The notes beneath the pieces were generated by a model, which did no database searches, was not told where the DNA came from, and saw only the letters and a program-made list of their open reading frames with translations. A program made the position numbers and the translations under genes. From the NCBI GenBank assembly GCA_934234185.1, contig CAKQHO010000152.1, forward strand, positions 1 to 6,498: a stretch of DNA of 6,498 nucleotides. Direction: 5' to 3'. Source of the DNA: an uncultured Psychrobacillus sp. (lineage in GTDB: Bacteria > Bacillota > Bacilli > Bacillales_A > Planococcaceae). This document shows positions 6,242-6,498 of the stretch, piece after piece; the first letter of the stretch is position 1, and the number at the start of each line of letters is the position of its first letter.

Positions 6242-6362
6242 TGTCTGGCTTAAGTCCTTACCCTCGAGTTGTAATGAGAACGTCTGTGGTGGCCAGAAAG
6301 CTGCCTCCTCGTCGTTACTTATTTGCTTGTCAGGGGCGAGGATAGTCCTCCTGCGCCTTTCT
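6242..6362. repeat. Probable decayed Bacillaceae intergenic repeat element
   Basis: This noncoding segment starts just after the yrrS terminator T-run and is GC-richer than nearby spacers (62 G/C in 6241-6357). Its left end (TGTCTGGCT, then CCCTCGAGT) and right end (CTTGTCAGGGGC, then TGCGCCTTTCTA) resemble, from memory, the ends of a structured dispersed repeat common between genes in Bacillaceae. Internal pairing supports a folded element: TCTGGC (6244-6249) with GCCAGA (6292-6297), and GAGGA (6338-6342) with TCCTC (6346-6350). The repeat family and exact ends are not proven without a genome-wide comparison. It holds no coding frame. Confidence 0.45.
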
Positions 6363-6373
6363 AATTCTTTAAT

Positions 6374-6419
6374 GTAAAAAGGAGGGCGGTGCTTGACTAG
6401 ATGCACTGCTTTCCTTTAC
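6374..6419 (+). terminator. Strong 18-bp hairpin upstream of mtnN (terminator or leader structure)
   Basis: Bases 6374-6392 pair with 6403-6419: five pairs, a two-A bulge, then 13 continuous pairs including three G-U, around a 10-nt loop (TTGACTAGAT). The T-tract after it is poor (CTTTAAAT), so it is not a typical terminator. The left arm buries a perfect Shine-Dalgarno-like AAGGAGG (6379-6385). It ends 38 nt before the mtnN start, so it may be a 5' leader structure. Confidence 0.5.
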
Positions 6420-6457
6420 CTTTAAATAAGTGTTTTAGAGAGAGGGGTTATGCAGAT

Positions 6458-6498
6458 ATGAAAGTAGCTATAATTGGAGCAATGGAAGAAGAGGTAGA
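6458..6498 (+). CDS. mtnN: 5'-methylthioadenosine/S-adenosylhomocysteine nucleosidase, 3' partial
   Basis: Only 13 full codons are present, but MKVAIIGAMEEEV is the characteristic N-terminal strand and loop of the MtnN/Pfs family, including the GAMEEE motif. The full enzyme removes adenine from methylthioadenosine and S-adenosylhomocysteine, feeding methionine salvage and relieving product inhibition of methyltransferases. AGAGGGG (6440-6446), 11 nt upstream, is the ribosome site. The frame stays open upstream to an ATG at 6401, which would add 19 residues, but the family begins at the MKVAIIGAM strand, and the 6401 start lies inside the hairpin. In B. subtilis mtnN follows yrrT in a sulfur-metabolism operon; here it follows yrrS with a 254-nt gap and no yrrT. 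Confidence 0.88.
   Translation, partial: MKVAIIGAMEEEV

Noticed and set aside
6401..6457. Nineteen-residue upstream extension of mtnN from ATG 6401
   Set aside because: The family begins at the MKVAIIGAM strand, a ribosome site precedes 6458, and the 6401 ATG is partly inside the hairpin and 15 nt from the Shine-Dalgarno-like sequence.
6241..6457. Riboswitch (SAM or T-box) controlling mtnN
   Set aside because: The spacer lacks the conserved core sequences of S-box leaders and the T-box sequence; the visible hairpins do not match either architecture.

Overview
The window is chromosomal DNA from a low-GC, Gram-positive, endospore-former-type bacterium of the Bacillaceae. Gene order and protein sequences match the Bacillus subtilis yrrL-yrrM-yrrN-yrrO-udk-greA-yrrS neighbourhood almost gene for gene. 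All genes lie on the + strand, with short spacers or overlaps and Bacillus-style Shine-Dalgarno sequences. The genus cannot be fixed from the sequence alone.

Layout. Positions 1-1043 hold mltG (yrrL), which lacks its 5' end: only the membrane segment and the catalytic ectodomain are present. A perfect 14-bp hairpin (1049-1085) separates it from a tight cluster: trmR (1163), trhP1 (1803), trhP2 (2761) and udk (4032), with 4 nt, 28 nt and a 4-nt ATGA overlap between them. An AT-rich spacer with a possible promoter and a 9-bp inverted repeat precedes greA, whose best start is a TTG at 4787. greA ends at a strong intrinsic terminator (5347-5387). An AT-rich stretch leads to yrrS (5559-6203), which has its own terminator (6213-6240). 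The last 254 noncoding bases hold a GC-richer, structured segment that looks like a decayed copy of a Bacillaceae intergenic repeat, then an 18-bp hairpin, and then the first 41 bases of mtnN (pfs).

How the genes work together. TrhP1 and TrhP2 (peptidase U32-type proteins) hydroxylate wobble U34 of certain tRNAs to 5-hydroxyuridine, and TrmR methylates it to 5-methoxyuridine, so the whole mo5U34 pathway is encoded contiguously. Udk salvages uridine and cytidine. GreA rescues backtracked RNA polymerase. MltG trims nascent peptidoglycan. YrrS is a membrane-anchored DUF1510 protein of unknown role. MtnN recycles S-adenosylhomocysteine and methylthioadenosine, so it indirectly supports SAM-dependent enzymes such as TrmR.

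I found no mobile-element gene, CRISPR array, tRNA or rRNA, and no clearly new multi-gene system. The most interesting points are the unequal cysteine content of the TrhP1/TrhP2 pair, the structured yrrS-mtnN spacer where B. subtilis carries pbpI and yrrT, and the non-ATG start inferred for greA.
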